Below are positions 7,864 through 16,521 of a stretch of DNA of 33,427 nucleotides, piece after piece. The notes below the pieces were generated by a model. That model was not told the origin of the DNA. It was given only the letters and a program-made list of their open reading frames with translations, and made no database searches. The DNA is from Bernardetiaceae bacterium (GTDB lineage Bacteria; Bacteroidota; Bacteroidia; Cytophagales; Thermoflexibacteraceae), in NCBI GenBank assembly GCA_025056255.1, contig JANWVT010000023.1:1-33427 (forward strand). The letters are read 5' to 3'. A program made the translations under genes and the position numbers. How positions within the stretch are numbered: position 1 is the first letter of the stretch; each line of letters opens with the position of its first letter.

Positions 7864-8907
7864 TTATCTTGCCAATACTCGGCGAAGCCAACGCGGTAAA
7901 ATAATTACACCTACGAACAAATAAGGATAGTAGGTGTAGAGTCGCCAAAATAATGCTAATGCTACACCAAAACCGCCTATGTACTGCCCAAAGAAAAAGT
8001 CAAATGAGAGTTCTGCTGTTCCACTGCTGCCTGGTGTTGGAGAAATAAGCATAATTACCCACATAACCACGTGTCGGGCGAATATGAGCATGTGGTTTTC
8101 CCAAGTAAGCGTAGAAAAAGCTGCCAGCAAGCAGTTGACCATGAGGTATCGTGCCGACCAAACGAAAATAGTGGAAACAATGGCATTTGCCCAGTAATAA
8201 GCATTTTTACCTTTCATTTCTTCTGAGGCAATAATTACCTCATCGCCAATTTCCTTAGCAGTACGGCGGAAGCGCCGCAGAAAACCAACAGATGTAAGGC
8301 GGGTAATAAGCCAACGAAATCCATGCGGTTTGAAAAATAGTCCCCATGCAAAAAAAGACGTGTACAATGTAATAAGGGCATAACTTGTCCAGAAAGTAGC
8401 CCGCAGCCCTGCACCAAATAGTCCACTGCCCCCCTCTGCCGTTGGCGGAAACACCTCTCCTTGTGAAAGCAACAGCCCAATAGGTGCTGCAATGATAAAA
8501 AATGAATTGTCTAAAAGGGCGGTAAGCATTACATAGGCTAAGGACTTGCCAAATTTAATTCCCTCTCGGTTGATGATAAACACAGCTACTGCTGTTCCGC
8601 CTACTGCTGAAGGGGTTACAGCAGAGGCAAACTCCCATAACAATATCGTGTAAAGGCTCGATTTCCAGCTTAACTCTCGATTGGTGAGGTAGCGAATTCT
8701 CCAAACATAGCCAGCGTCTCGAATAAACAACACCAACACAGCCATCAAAATCCAAATAAGATTTGCTTTTTGGAAATATTCACTTACCGCACCGATGTCT
8801 ACATTGGTAATGAACATATAAAGTGCTACCCCTAAGCCAATCAGGATAGGGAGAATCACTTTTGTAGGGCTAATAGATTTGAGAATTTTTTCTTGGTCTT
8901 GTTGCAT
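7864..8907 (-). CDS. Flippase-like / lysylphosphatidylglycerol synthase TM-region family protein (UPF0104)
   Basis: Integral membrane protein of the PF03706 family (LPG synthase transmembrane region, YbhN-like), here without the cytosolic aminoacyl-transfer domain of MprF. The 347 aa contain roughly seven or eight hydrophobic segments (about 17-34, 48-63, 82-110, 124-148, 170-192, 240-262, 276-290, 310-337). Family hallmarks are TPSAVGGT (98-105) and SPTPGSSGTAE (289-299). A basic loop (FLRRFRRTAKEIGDE, 209-223) marks a cytoplasmic side. Stand-alone members are often associated with lipid or lipid-linked sugar transport; the substrate here is unknown. It lies 33 bases downstream of scpA on the same strand and may be the last gene of a recQ-scpA transcript. 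Confidence 0.88.
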   Translation of the reverse strand: MQQDQEKILKSISPTKVILPILIGLGVALYMFITNVDIGAVSEYFQKANLIWILMAVLVLFIRDAGYVWRIRYLTNRELSWKSSLYTILLWEFASAVTPSAVGGTAVAVFIINREGIKFGKSLAYVMLTALLDNSFFIIAAPIGLLLSQGEVFPPTAEGGSGLFGAGLRATFWTSYALITLYTSFFAWGLFFKPHGFRWLITRLTSVGFLRRFRRTAKEIGDEVIIASEEMKGKNAYYWANAIVSTIFVWSARYLMVNCLLAAFSTLTWENHMLIFARHVVMWVIMLISPTPGSSGTAELSFDFFFGQYIGGFGVALALFWRLYTYYPYLFVGVIILPRWLRRVLAR

Positions 8908-8940
8908 AAAAGGGGTTGGCGTTTTTTATGTACACGCGGT

Positions 8941-9708
8941 TTAAACGGATTGTGGTAACTCAGGGTTAAAAATGATAAAATCATTGTAACCCTCGCCTAA
9001 GTAAATACCAATTTCACCGGCTTGTAACATTTCTAAAATAGCCAGAAAATTAAAAATAACCACTATTTTTTGTGGCTGCCGCTCTATCAGCTCCTTAAAG
9101 CTCACATGGCGGAGTTGTTTTATCCACGAGCGAAGCACCTCTTTTTGTCCTTCTACAGTATAAGGATACGGCACAATGCGGTGGACAGGCTTTTGTTGCT
9201 CTAATGCGAATCGGCGCATTACTTTTTCGTATACGCGCAGCAGCTTGTACAGGTCTAAGTGTTGCAATTCTGCCTCTACCCCTTGGGCACTGGCAATTTC
9301 TTGTAATTCTTTCAAAAGGTTGCCACGCGGCTCCATGGCTAATCGCTCTTCTTCGCGTTGGGCAAATTGGCTAACAACCGACTTGTATTTTTTATATTCT
9401 AACAGGTGGCGAACTAATTCTTCGCGTGGGTCTATTTCTTGTCCTTTCTCGTCTAGTTCGGGGCGAGGCAGTAACATTTTGGCTTTAATGCGCATTAGCG
9501 TTGCTGCCACTACCATAAATTCACTAGCAATATCCATGTTTATCTGCTCCAAATGGTGCAGATAGTCTAAAAAGTCGGCTGTAATTTTAGCAATAGGAAT
9601 ATCATAGATGTTTAACTCATCGCGTTCTATAAAAAACAGCAACAAGTCAAACGGACCTTCAAACAAGGGCAGCCGAATCGAGAAAGTATCGCTTTGTATG
9701 GTTTGCAA
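8941..9708 (-). CDS. scpA: Segregation and condensation protein A
   Basis: Kleisin subunit that bridges the SMC dimer together with ScpB in bacterial condensin. The 255-aa protein has the diagnostic N-terminal helix pair beginning FEGPFDLLL (16-24) followed by LFFIERDELNIYDIPI, a variable acidic middle, and a C-terminal winged helix (IVVIFNFLAILEMLQAGEIGI) that would contact the SMC cap. The length is normal for the family (230-260 aa). The start lies two bases after the recQ stop on the same strand, so the genes are surely co-transcribed; scpB, often adjacent in other bacteria, is not in the window. Confidence 0.95.
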   Translation of the reverse strand: MQTIQSDTFSIRLPLFEGPFDLLLFFIERDELNIYDIPIAKITADFLDYLHHLEQINMDIASEFMVVAATLMRIKAKMLLPRPELDEKGQEIDPREELVRHLLEYKKYKSVVSQFAQREEERLAMEPRGNLLKELQEIASAQGVEAELQHLDLYKLLRVYEKVMRRFALEQQKPVHRIVPYPYTVEGQKEVLRSWIKQLRHVSFKELIERQPQKIVVIFNFLAILEMLQAGEIGIYLGEGYNDFIIFNPELPQSV

Positions 9709-9710
9709 GG

Positions 9711-11915
9711 TTATAAGCCCATTTCCGATAAGAATTTGATTCGCATTAAGCGCAATTCTTCTTCGGTAAACTCGTTTTCAAGAGCCTGCATAGCCACTTT
9801 GATACTATCTGTTTCGGCATTTAGAAAATAATCATAGATAATTTCTTGTACCTCTGGCTCGAGCATTTGGTCTATGTAGTAGTCTAAGTTGAGCTTAGTA
9901 CCGGCATAGCAGATGTGTTCTATTTCTTCAATCAACTCTGCTAATGTCAGGTTTTTGGCTTCTGCAATTTCCTCTAAATCTACTTTGCGGTCTATTTGCT
10001 GGATAATAAAAATTTTGGTTTTAGACTTATTTACCGTTGATTTGACTACTACATCGGCTGCGGTCGTAATATCATTTTCTGCTACATATTCGGCAATCAT
10101 TTTCACGAATGGTTCGCCAAATTTTTGTGCTTTGCTTAGCCCAACTCCATTTACTTGTGCCAGTTCTTGAATGGTAGTAGGGTAGGTAGTAGCCATTTCT
10201 TCCAATGAAGGCTCTTGAAAAATAACGTAGGGCGGCAGGTTTTTTTGTTTAGCTATTTTTTTGCGCAAGCTGCGCAGCATTTCATACAAGGTTTCGTCGT
10301 AAGCGCCTCCCAGCATGGCGTTGTCTGAGTCTTCGGCTAAGGGCTCAGCTTCTGCTCCTGTGTAGTCGTGGTCTTTAACAAATGTTACCGACACAGGACG
10401 CTCCATGAAAGCATAGCCTTTCTCGCTAATTTTGAGGTGCAAGGGGTTTTCTACATCTTTGTTAAGATAGCCATAGAGCATTGCTTGGCGAACAATGCTT
10501 TTCCATTCTTGCTCGGAAAGTGATTCGCCTTTTTTGAAGGTAGGTAGTTTTTCGTGTCCGTAGCTAATGACGTATTGCTCGGTAGTGCCGCGTAAAATAT
10601 GTACCAAGTGGTCTGTACCAAAGCGTTGTCCAGTGGCTTCTACGGTTTGCAGCAACATCAGCAACCATTCTTTTGCTTCAAAGCATTTCTCTTTGGGCAG
10701 GTTACAGTTGTCGCAGCCGCCTCCTTCTTGGCAGAGGCTCTCATTATAGGCTTCGCCAAAATAGTGCAACAGCTGCCTGCGTCGGCATACTGAGCTTTCG
10801 GCATAAGCTGCCATTTCTTGGAGCAACAGCTTAGCATTCTCGCGTTCGGTCACACTTTTGTCTTTATTGAATTTTTCGAGCTTGCTAATATCTTCGGGGC
10901 TGTAAAACATCAGGCAATAGCCTTCCAGCCCGTCGCGTCCAGCCCGTCCGGTCTCTTGGTAGTAACCTTCCAGCGATTTGGGCGTGTCATAATGAACTAC
11001 AAAGCGCACGTCGGGCTTGTCTATACCCATGCCAAAAGCAATAGTTGCTACTATTACATCTACATCTTCGTTGAGAAACGCATCTTGGTTTTTCATGCGC
11101 ACCTCAGCGTCTAACCCTGCATGATAAGGCAGCGCTTTGATATCGTTCACGCAGAGTAGCTCGGCTATTTCTTCTACTTTTTTGCGGCTGAGGCAGTACA
11201 CAATGCCTGATTTGCCTTTGTGATTTTTGATGAATCGGATCAGTTGTTTTTGTGCATCTATTTTCGGACGTACCTCGTAGTGAAGGTTAGCACGGTTGAA
11301 AGAGGATTTGAAAACGTCAGCCTGCTCCATGTGCAGATTTTTTTGAATATCGGCTTGCACTTTGGGAGTAGCTGTGGCTGTGAGAGCGATAATAGGAAAA
11401 TTGCCGATTTGATCTACAACGGTCTTAATACGCCGGTATTCCGGACGGAAATCGTGTCCCCATTCAGAAATACAGTGCGCCTCGTCTACTGCAACAAAAG
11501 ATATTTGAGCATCTTTCAAAAAGGCAATGTTTTCATCCTTGGTCAAAGACTCAGGGGCTACGTACAGCAGTTTTACCTGCCCACTGAGGGTTTCCTTTTT
11601 GACGCGGTTCAGTTCCGATTTGGTTAAAGTAGAATTTAAAAATTGTGCATTTACTCCTAATGCATTAAGTTGGTCTACTTGATTTTTCATGAGGGCAATA
11701 AGTGGGGAAATGACAATAGCAGTACCGGGCATCACAACAGCCGGCAACTGATAACATAGCGACTTGCCCGCCCCTGTGGGCATAATGACAAACGTGTTTC
11801 TACCGTTCATCAGGTTTCGAATAATCGCTTCTTGATTGCCCCGAAATTGACTGTACCCAAAAATGTCTTTGAGGGCACTTTTAAGTTTGTCTTGTACTTG
11901 TTCTGTCTGCACCAT
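9711..11915 (-). CDS. recQ: ATP-dependent DNA helicase RecQ
   Basis: 3'-5' SF2 helicase acting in RecF-pathway recombination and replication-fork repair. Numbered from the ATG at 11915 (734 aa; a GTG three codons upstream is the alternative), motif 0 is FGYSQFRGNQ (19-28), Walker A is TGAGKS (47-52) and the DEAH box lies at 144-147 followed by CISEWGHDFRPEY. Motif VI is ETGRAGRDG. The RQC zinc site is visible as CRRRQ...C...CDNC. An HRDC-like domain (PPYVIFQEPSLEEMA) and a C-terminal HTH_40-like region of about 120 aa follow. This longer layout is usual in Bacteroidota RecQ, against about 610 aa in E. coli. It heads the recQ-scpA transcript. Confidence 0.96.
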   Translation of the reverse strand: MVQTEQVQDKLKSALKDIFGYSQFRGNQEAIIRNLMNGRNTFVIMPTGAGKSLCYQLPAVVMPGTAIVISPLIALMKNQVDQLNALGVNAQFLNSTLTKSELNRVKKETLSGQVKLLYVAPESLTKDENIAFLKDAQISFVAVDEAHCISEWGHDFRPEYRRIKTVVDQIGNFPIIALTATATPKVQADIQKNLHMEQADVFKSSFNRANLHYEVRPKIDAQKQLIRFIKNHKGKSGIVYCLSRKKVEEIAELLCVNDIKALPYHAGLDAEVRMKNQDAFLNEDVDVIVATIAFGMGIDKPDVRFVVHYDTPKSLEGYYQETGRAGRDGLEGYCLMFYSPEDISKLEKFNKDKSVTERENAKLLLQEMAAYAESSVCRRRQLLHYFGEAYNESLCQEGGGCDNCNLPKEKCFEAKEWLLMLLQTVEATGQRFGTDHLVHILRGTTEQYVISYGHEKLPTFKKGESLSEQEWKSIVRQAMLYGYLNKDVENPLHLKISEKGYAFMERPVSVTFVKDHDYTGAEAEPLAEDSDNAMLGGAYDETLYEMLRSLRKKIAKQKNLPPYVIFQEPSLEEMATTYPTTIQELAQVNGVGLSKAQKFGEPFVKMIAEYVAENDITTAADVVVKSTVNKSKTKIFIIQQIDRKVDLEEIAEAKNLTLAELIEEIEHICYAGTKLNLDYYIDQMLEPEVQEIIYDYFLNAETDSIKVAMQALENEFTEEELRLMRIKFLSEMGL

Positions 11916-11987
11916 ACGGCTCACAAAAGTTAAAAGTAATCCATGATGAGTGTGCTCTGGCTTCCTTTTCTACTCCTAAAAAAATTT

Positions 11988-12227
11988 TTACATCAACAAA
12001 GCATCTATTGCCTTGGCAAGTTCTCTGTCTTTGTCGGTAATGATGTTGCCGGCATCATGTGTACTTAACCTGATTTCTACCCGGTTGTACACATTGTACC
12101 AATTGGGGTGATGGTTCATCTTTTCGGCAATAAGTGCAACCCTTGCCATAAACCCAAATGCTTCTACAAAATCTTTGAAAACAAACGTTTTTTGTAGGCA
12201 ATTATTTTCTTCTTTCCACTCCATCAT
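11988..12227 (-). CDS. phhB: 4a-hydroxytetrahydrobiopterin dehydratase (pterin carbinolamine dehydratase)
   Basis: Small PCD/DCoH-family enzyme that dehydrates 4a-hydroxytetrahydropterin, regenerating the pterin cofactor of aromatic amino acid hydroxylases. The 79-aa product has the family signature: Glu35, then KMNHHPNW with His39, His40 and Pro41, and a later His57-Asp58 pair in STHDAG. It is shorter than the roughly 100-aa canonical proteins, lacking N-terminal residues but keeping the whole active site. Two adjacent ATG codons (12227 and 12224) are equivalent starts. It sits 76 bases downstream of kynureninase on the same strand, which may link it to tryptophan or phenylalanine breakdown; no hydroxylase gene is in the window. 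Confidence 0.9.
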   Translation of the reverse strand: MMEWKEENNCLQKTFVFKDFVEAFGFMARVALIAEKMNHHPNWYNVYNRVEIRLSTHDAGNIITDKDRELAKAIDALLM

Positions 12228-12303
12228 TGGTCAGTTGTGCAAATTGCATAGGTAAAATTAAAGCAAAAAAGTTGGAAATAAGAAAGGTGTTTGATGATTT
12301 TAC

Positions 12304-13617
12304 TCAACATGTTATCTGAACAGCTTCGGTAGTAGCTGTAAGAATTTTGGTTAAAATAGCAGCAAATTGCCATACTTCCTCAAACGTGTTGTATAGTGGT
12401 ACAGGAGCTACGCGAATCACGTCTGGTTCGCGCCAATCGCATACTACGCCTGCTTGTATGAGTTGTTCAAACACCTTTTTGCCGTTTTGAGGCACTACAA
12501 GCGATAACTGACAACCACGCTGGTGAGGGTCGGAGGGGGTAATAATGTGCAACAATTGGGTTGCAGCTTGCTGATTGATTTGCTCTAATAAAAAAGCAAG
12601 GAAAGAAGTAAGTCGAATGCTTTTTGCACGTAGGTATTCAATGCCCGCACGCTCAAATATTTCCAATGAGGCACGGTGGACAGCAAAAGGGAAGATTTGT
12701 CCACAACTAAGTTGCCAACCTTCCGCACCATACATAGGAACAAACCCCTTTTGCATTAAAAACCGACTTTCTTCGCGGTACCCCCACCAACCGGCAAATC
12801 GCGGCAGTTCGGTGTTGTTGGCATAGCGCTCGTGTATAAATGCTCCTGAGGTGCCTCCCGGTCCTGAGTTGAGGTATTTGTAGGTGCACCAAACCGCAAA
12901 GTCGGCATCCCATTGATGCAAGTGAAGTGGTAGATTGCCCACGGCATGTGCCAAGTCGAAGCCTACTTTTGCTCCTGCTGCATGAGCAGCGGCTGCTATG
13001 CGTTTCAAGTCAAAAGCCTGTCCAGTATAGTAATGCACCCCACCGAATAATACTAATGCAAGGCTATTGGCATGCTTGTCGATGGCTTGCTCGATGTCTT
13101 CTATGCGCAAAGTAGCTTCTCCTTCGCGCGGAGCAACTTCTACAATAGCTTTGGCAGGGTCTAAACCATGAAATCTAACTTGACTTTCCACTGCATATTG
13201 GTCGGATGGAAATGCGCCGGCTTCCATCAAGATTTTGTAGCGCTGAGCAGTTGGTCGGTAAAACGATACCATCATAAGGTGCAAATTAACGGTAAGGGTG
13301 TTCATAATTACTACTTCATGAGGCAGTGCACCTACTAATTTGGCGGTGGTATCGCGCATCGTACGATGATAGTTGAACCACGAGGGTTCGCCTTGAAAAT
13401 GCCCCTCCACAGCTAAGGTTGCCCAGCGCTGCATTTCTTTGGCTACGTAATCGGCAGCAGTTTTAGGTTGTAACCCTAATGAATTGCCACAAAAATATAT
13501 TTTGGGTGTGCCATCTGCCTTGGCAGGAAGTATAAACTCGTTGCGAAAACTCCGCAGTGTATCGCTTGCATCTAACGATTGTGCAAAAGCAAGTGTATTT
13601 TCAAAGCTATGTTGCAT
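12304..13617 (-). CDS. kynU: Kynureninase
   Basis: PLP-dependent hydrolase cleaving kynurenine to anthranilate and alanine (or 3-hydroxykynurenine to 3-hydroxyanthranilate) in tryptophan breakdown or de novo NAD synthesis. The ATG at 13617 gives 437 aa; an upstream TTG would add four residues. Key features are GNSLGLQP (44-51), the PLP-pairing Asp221 in FDLAHAVGN, and the Schiff-base lysine Lys247 in CTYKYLNSGPGG. The C-terminal small domain ends in a substrate-site segment with DVIRVAPVPLYNTFEE, normal for the family. No kynA, kynB or kmo gene is adjacent, so the rest of the pathway must be elsewhere. The nearest same-strand neighbour is pterin dehydratase. Confidence 0.96.
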   Translation of the reverse strand: MQHSFENTLAFAQSLDASDTLRSFRNEFILPAKADGTPKIYFCGNSLGLQPKTAADYVAKEMQRWATLAVEGHFQGEPSWFNYHRTMRDTTAKLVGALPHEVVIMNTLTVNLHLMMVSFYRPTAQRYKILMEAGAFPSDQYAVESQVRFHGLDPAKAIVEVAPREGEATLRIEDIEQAIDKHANSLALVLFGGVHYYTGQAFDLKRIAAAAHAAGAKVGFDLAHAVGNLPLHLHQWDADFAVWCTYKYLNSGPGGTSGAFIHERYANNTELPRFAGWWGYREESRFLMQKGFVPMYGAEGWQLSCGQIFPFAVHRASLEIFERAGIEYLRAKSIRLTSFLAFLLEQINQQAATQLLHIITPSDPHQRGCQLSLVVPQNGKKVFEQLIQAGVVCDWREPDVIRVAPVPLYNTFEEVWQFAAILTKILTATTEAVQITC

Positions 13618-13764
13618 AAAATGCCACAAAAATCACCTTAAAATTACACCCTTCTATTGAATTGAAACGTACAAATTATAGTTTCGCTAATTTTAACTAA
13701 ATTACGCTCAAATAAACTTGTGGAGCGTGATAAACTTACCCCCTTTACTTGAACCTATTTGTAT

Positions 13765-14418
13765 ATGATTAAAGTTGCTTTGGTAGATGACCACCAAATT
13801 ATTCGCGACGGGATAAAAAAGCTGTTATCAGAAGAACCTGATATTGCTGTTGTACTGGAAGCCGCTGATATTAAAGAAGCCCAAAAATTACTCGACGAAC
13901 AACCTGTCGATTTGCTCATAACCGACATCTCGATGCCTAATGGGTCAGGATTTGACCTAATCAAGGCAGTCGCCCCGCATAAAGACCTGAAAGTACTCAT
14001 ACTGAGTATGCATACCGAAGAAGCCTATGTGCGCAAAGCTTTGGAAATGGGTGTCTCTGGCTACCTGACCAAAGATATTTCACGCTTAGAGCTTGTGCGT
14101 GCCATTCAAGCTGTTCATGCAGGAGAAACCTACTTTAGCAATGCCGTCAGTCAAGTAATGATGAACACCATTGCGCAACGAGTACGTCGGTCCAATAATT
14201 TTGACAAACCTGCTGCAAACAAACTCACGCTTCGCGAAAAAGAAATTGTGCGCTACATACTCGACGGATTGAGTAGCCCCGAAATAGCCGAAAAATTATT
14301 TATCAGTCATCGCACAGTGGAAAATCACCGTGCTAATATTATGAACAAACTCAAAGTACGTAACACTATTGAACTTGTACGCAAAGTGTTAGAAGTGGAT
14401 TTTTGGGAAAAAGTATGA
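13765..14418 (+). CDS. NarL/FixJ-type response regulator with LuxR HTH
   Basis: Two-component transcription regulator of 217 aa (ATG at 13765; a TTG two codons upstream is less likely). The receiver domain has acidic Asp8 and Asp9, the phospho-acceptor Asp54 in LLITDISMP, and the conserved Lys in GYLTKD near 104. After a linker of about 25 aa comes the GerE/LuxR DNA-binding domain (about 152-209) with LTLREKEIVRYI and a recognition helix in SHRTVENHRANIMNKL. No kinase gene adjoins it, so it is an orphan here. It diverges from kynureninase across 147 bases, and control of that gene is possible but unsupported. The intergenic DNA is AT-rich with no clear operator. Confidence 0.94.
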   Translation: MIKVALVDDHQIIRDGIKKLLSEEPDIAVVLEAADIKEAQKLLDEQPVDLLITDISMPNGSGFDLIKAVAPHKDLKVLILSMHTEEAYVRKALEMGVSGYLTKDISRLELVRAIQAVHAGETYFSNAVSQVMMNTIAQRVRRSNNFDKPAANKLTLREKEIVRYILDGLSSPEIAEKLFISHRTVENHRANIMNKLKVRNTIELVRKVLEVDFWEKV

Positions 14419-14677
14419 AGTGCTACATAAGGACTCCAATCATCAATGCTGCCTCTTCGAGTTATTTGTACCCATTCATGCCTACCTACTATTGCTCCCA
14501 ATGTGAAGGAAACAGGTGAGTGCAAGCATTCTATTACATTAGGCTTCAAGTTTTGAGTATTTTATATTTTTACACAGAAAAAAGTCAAAAAGCTATCTTA
14601 ATCGCATAGCAGTTTATTATGTGTAAAAATTGCAGTATATTTACTGTCTTTCCGTTTGAACCATCCAGATAAGTTTT
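14419..14677. other. 259-base AT-rich intergenic region
   Basis: Longest stretch without a gene. The first 130 bases show only short open frames in either direction with no recognisable product; a minus-strand frame of 74 codons here overlaps the response regulator and lacks support. The second half turns sharply AT-rich and holds the inverted repeat at 14566-14630. It marks the boundary between host-like composition and the AT-rich membrane-protein gene. Confidence 0.5.
14566..14630. repeat. 11-bp perfect inverted repeat with nested hairpin
   Basis: ATTTTTACACA (14566-14576) is exactly complementary to TGTGTAAAAAT (14620-14630). Inside the 43-base spacer, GCTAT (14592-14596) pairs with ATAGC (14606-14610). 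The element ends 47 bases before the ATG of the AT-rich membrane gene and lies where base composition changes. It lacks a following T-tract, so it is not a simple intrinsic terminator. Operator, leader structure or a scar of insertion are all possible. Confidence 0.55.
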
Positions 14678-16444
14678 ATGGAGTTTTTGTTTCGGGTTAA
14701 TCAATTGATTTCCAAACATGCTTTTGCTTCAGCTGTATTACTTGTCTTAGCAGCATTTGCATTCTCTCTTCTATTTTTCGATATTCATTATCAGACTAAT
14801 GACGATGTAGGCATGATGTTGTGGCTGCGCGGTATTAGTATAGTAGAAAAGCCTACCGTTAATATCCTATTCATGAACATTATTTATGCCTCTTTGCTGA
14901 AAACGCTCTATTTGTGGACAGATAAAATAGATTGGTATCCATTATTTTTTTTGATAATTGTTTTTACTTCATACGCTTATCTTTCTTATATCGTAATTAA
15001 ATACGTCACCAGTATTTATATAAGAATATTATATCTTATTGCTTTTACAGGAACATTTATTTTACCAATAGTCTCCTTACAGTTTACCATAGTAGCTGGT
15101 ATAGCAGGAGCAGCAGGTGCTTTTGGATTATTAGTAGCTGAGAAAAATGTTGGAGAGAAGATTTTTGCTTCCTTATTGCTAATTATTTCTTCTCTAATAA
15201 GACATGAGTCTTTTCAATTGATTTTAGTAATGTTTCTTCCAGTGTATGTATATAAGTTATACTTGTATTGGAGGAAAAACAATAGCAAAGTGTCGAGCTT
15301 ATTTTTGCCTATTCATTTAAAATACAATGACTGGCTTATTTATATTATAGTTATTTTATTTCTTAATACTGGACTAAATTATTACAGTATAAATGAGTAT
15401 GGGAGTTACTATCAATTTAATGTCAAGCGTGGTAAAATACATGATTATCAAGTTTTAGAAAAGGTTGATTTGCAAACCAAAGCCCAAATTTTAGCACAAC
15501 TAGGTTGGAGTGAGAATGACTACTATATGTTGGGCACATGGTTTTTTCTGAATGATAAATTGTATAATGTGGAAAATTTTGATAAAGCTATACAATATAT
15601 TCCAAGAACAAAGATTTACCAAATACTATATTTCATTTTTAATAGCAAAAATCTTCAAGCTGTTAAAAAATGGCTATTTGAGACTCCCCTAAATGTCTTC
15701 TTACTTTTTCTATATGCAGCTTTTATTTTTCATCGGCTCTGTTGGATGAATATTGGGATGATGCTATTTAGTATTATTTACTTTGTATTGGTTTATTTGT
15801 TAATAGCTTTTTTTCTAAGAGTGCCTCCTCTAAGAGTGTATATAGTTATGTACATAGCAATGTGCTTACTTCCTTTTGCTACAATGAACAGTTATGCTAT
15901 TGCAGATGATAAATCTTTGATTGCTAGTAATAAAGTAAAGTTTTTACTTAAAATAGCTTTGCTTAGCACCGCCTTTTACACAGCCTCAATAGCTTACAAA
16001 GATATTCAAAAGGAAATATTATTATACAGAACTACATCATTCACTAAGCCTTTGAGCACAGCAATTAATGAATTTTGTAAAACTTATCCAAATGCAAAGC
16101 TGTTAGTCTCTTGGGGAGAAGCTTTTCCTTTTGAGGCTATAAGACCTTTTGAAGATATTTCATACATGAAGAAAATCAAAATTTTTAGCTTAGGAACCAG
16201 TCAACAATCAAAAGAAGCCAAAGAGCTCTTGGCAAGTTTAGCTATTTCAGATTTGTATGTAGCAATAGCAGAACGAAACGATGTATTTTTACTTTTATTT
16301 AACTCTTTAAAGTTGCAAGAGCTCAATTTGTATAAAAAATACATGATGGATCATTATCAAAAAAAGATTGAAATAAAAATATTACCCAATCCTTTCGAAG
16401 GAATTAAAAATACAACACTTGCAAAGCCATATGTTTCTAACTAA
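14678..16444 (+). CDS. Large multi-pass membrane protein, possibly GT-C-like
   Basis: A 588-aa integral membrane protein that I cannot place in a named family. It has about ten or more hydrophobic helices: one at 17-34, then many between 60 and 195, around 217-234, and between 340 and 440. Two features recall GT-C glycosyltransferases that use lipid-linked sugars: an acidic pair just after the first helix (TNDDVGMM, Asp42-Asp43), and a membrane N-terminal region followed by a largely soluble C-terminal tail (about 455-588). An Arg-His-Glu segment (SSLIRHESF) lies in a later loop. The gene is strikingly AT-rich (11 of 60 G+C at 15301-15360 against 34 of 60 at 7021-7080), suggesting horizontal acquisition, perhaps from a surface-polysaccharide locus. 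It stands alone: no transferase, flippase or polymerase gene adjoins it. Confidence 0.75.
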   Translation: MEFLFRVNQLISKHAFASAVLLVLAAFAFSLLFFDIHYQTNDDVGMMLWLRGISIVEKPTVNILFMNIIYASLLKTLYLWTDKIDWYPLFFLIIVFTSYAYLSYIVIKYVTSIYIRILYLIAFTGTFILPIVSLQFTIVAGIAGAAGAFGLLVAEKNVGEKIFASLLLIISSLIRHESFQLILVMFLPVYVYKLYLYWRKNNSKVSSLFLPIHLKYNDWLIYIIVILFLNTGLNYYSINEYGSYYQFNVKRGKIHDYQVLEKVDLQTKAQILAQLGWSENDYYMLGTWFFLNDKLYNVENFDKAIQYIPRTKIYQILYFIFNSKNLQAVKKWLFETPLNVFLLFLYAAFIFHRLCWMNIGMMLFSIIYFVLVYLLIAFFLRVPPLRVYIVMYIAMCLLPFATMNSYAIADDKSLIASNKVKFLLKIALLSTAFYTASIAYKDIQKEILLYRTTSFTKPLSTAINEFCKTYPNAKLLVSWGEAFPFEAIRPFEDISYMKKIKIFSLGTSQQSKEAKELLASLAISDLYVAIAERNDVFLLLFNSLKLQELNLYKKYMMDHYQKKIEIKILPNPFEGIKNTTLAKPYVSN

Positions 16445-16521
16445 AAGTCAAAGTATGATTTAAAGCTGTATTAGATACGTTGTTAGAGCTACCATCTCTG
16501 CATATTGCTAACCAAATCAAC

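Noticed and set aside
14325-14549. Minus-strand open frame of 74 codons after the response regulator
   Set aside because: Half of it is antisense to the regulator gene, no family resemblance is visible, and the remaining part is too short to argue for a gene or a remnant.
14566-14630. Phase-variable invertible promoter
   Set aside because: The 43-base spacer is far shorter than known Bacteroidota invertible promoters, and no invertase gene or promoter motif is inside it.
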